NCBI GenBank assembly: GCA_013001295.1
Contig: JABDMW010000031.1
Span: 1 to 56,614 of the forward strand
Source of the DNA: Hyphomonadaceae bacterium
Lineage (GTDB): Bacteria; Pseudomonadota; Alphaproteobacteria; Caulobacterales; Maricaulaceae
Direction: 5' to 3'
DNA length: 56,614 bases
Of this stretch, positions 56,426 through 56,614 are shown one piece after another. How positions within the stretch are numbered: position 1 is the first letter of the stretch; every line of letters begins with the position of its first letter. The position numbers were made by a program, and so were the translations under genes. Below the pieces are notes generated by a model. The model made no database searches. It worked only from the letters and a program-made list of their open reading frames with translations, and was not told the DNA's origin.

Positions 56426-56614
56426 TTCATCTTCTCATTCACTGAAAGCTGTTAATCGACTGTAAAGGGCTAGAGGTCAAAATCAATATCAGGGTTGATT
56501 CTGACGGGATGACGAATTTGTCATGAAAAATGTGCACATAAATACAGTTGAGCGCTTGTTTTTTTTGAGGGACTTTCCCTATAACAGAATCAACATTGAA
56601 TCAGAGCCGGGGAG

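Noticed and set aside
1-56614. Search for tRNA, rRNA, CRISPR arrays, transposases, toxin-antitoxin pairs and phage genes
   Set aside because: Reading both strands of all gene gaps, I found no cloverleaf, spaced repeat array or recognisable mobile or defence gene.

Overview
The window reads as a chromosomal segment of a marine-type alphaproteobacterium, most likely near Hyphomonadaceae/Maricaulales. This placement is inferred from gene content only: a DUF6090-family gene of the alphaproteobacterial type, a YbjN-proC pair, a ccmFGHI block, a heterodimeric methylmalonyl-CoA mutase, a ScfR/PccR-like acid-metabolism regulator, a glutaryl-CoA dehydrogenase and a large TonB-dependent receptor. Base composition looks close to 50% GC. 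Genes are densely packed on both strands with many 1-8 bp overlaps. I see no rRNA, tRNA, CRISPR array, transposase, integrase or prophage gene.

Layout. 1-1166: a minus-strand tandem of DUF6090-type genes. One copy is intact; two downstream copies keep only the first ~19 codons and then run in frame into a hairpin-bearing repeat. 1326-4349: ilvE, divergent from an OmpR/EnvZ-type two-component pair. 4351-5738: YbjN-like gene and proC. 5973-9800: cytochrome c maturation genes ccmF, ccmG, ccmH and ccmI, without ccmE. 9757-10656: metallophosphoesterase. 10829-14263: malate synthase and isocitrate lyase (aceB-aceA) with two terminators behind them, divergent from a ScfR/PccR-like regulator (14404-15828); the divergent spacer carries six TTGTAAA-type half-sites. 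15882-18005: free-methionine sulfoxide reductase, LOG protein, and a membrane-anchored protein with a degenerate LysM-like tail. 18009-22345: RND efflux pump and its adaptor. 22589-26152: propionyl-CoA carboxylase pccB-pccA. 26258-31939: patatin/Omp85 protein, DUF1499 protein, folE, M24 peptidase, DUF4846 protein. 31964-32112: inverted pair of palindromic repeats. 32210-35411: Lon-related protease with a lost Walker A motif plus an unknown partner gene. 35436-39067: methylmalonyl-CoA mutase mutA-mutB. 39199-42500: ferredoxin-NADP reductase and lptD. 42593-44310: Lrp/AsnC regulator and alanine dehydrogenase. 44481-47990: MscK-like channel. 47987-52669: glutaryl-CoA dehydrogenase, aldehyde dehydrogenase, acetyl-CoA synthetase. 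52857-56425: TonB-dependent receptor and a monoacylglycerol lipase-like hydrolase.

How it fits together. Much of the window serves growth on short-chain acids and amino-acid breakdown products. Acs activates acetate, AceA/AceB run the glyoxylate shunt, PccAB and MutAB take propionyl-CoA to succinyl-CoA, GcdH takes glutaryl-CoA to crotonyl-CoA, and Ald feeds pyruvate from alanine. The regulator beside aceBA belongs to the family that senses acyl-CoA status in other bacteria. Only its own intergenic region shows the repeated half-site; the pccB, mutA and acs upstream regions do not. A second theme is the envelope: LptD, the Omp85-type patatin, the TonB receptor, the RND pump and MscK.

No wholly new system is evident. 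The least explained items are the truncated DUF6090 array fused to a hairpin repeat, the Lon-related protease with a broken ATPase motif and a tightly linked unknown gene, the possible small RNA between the two aceA terminators, and several perfect palindromes in front of metabolic and efflux genes.
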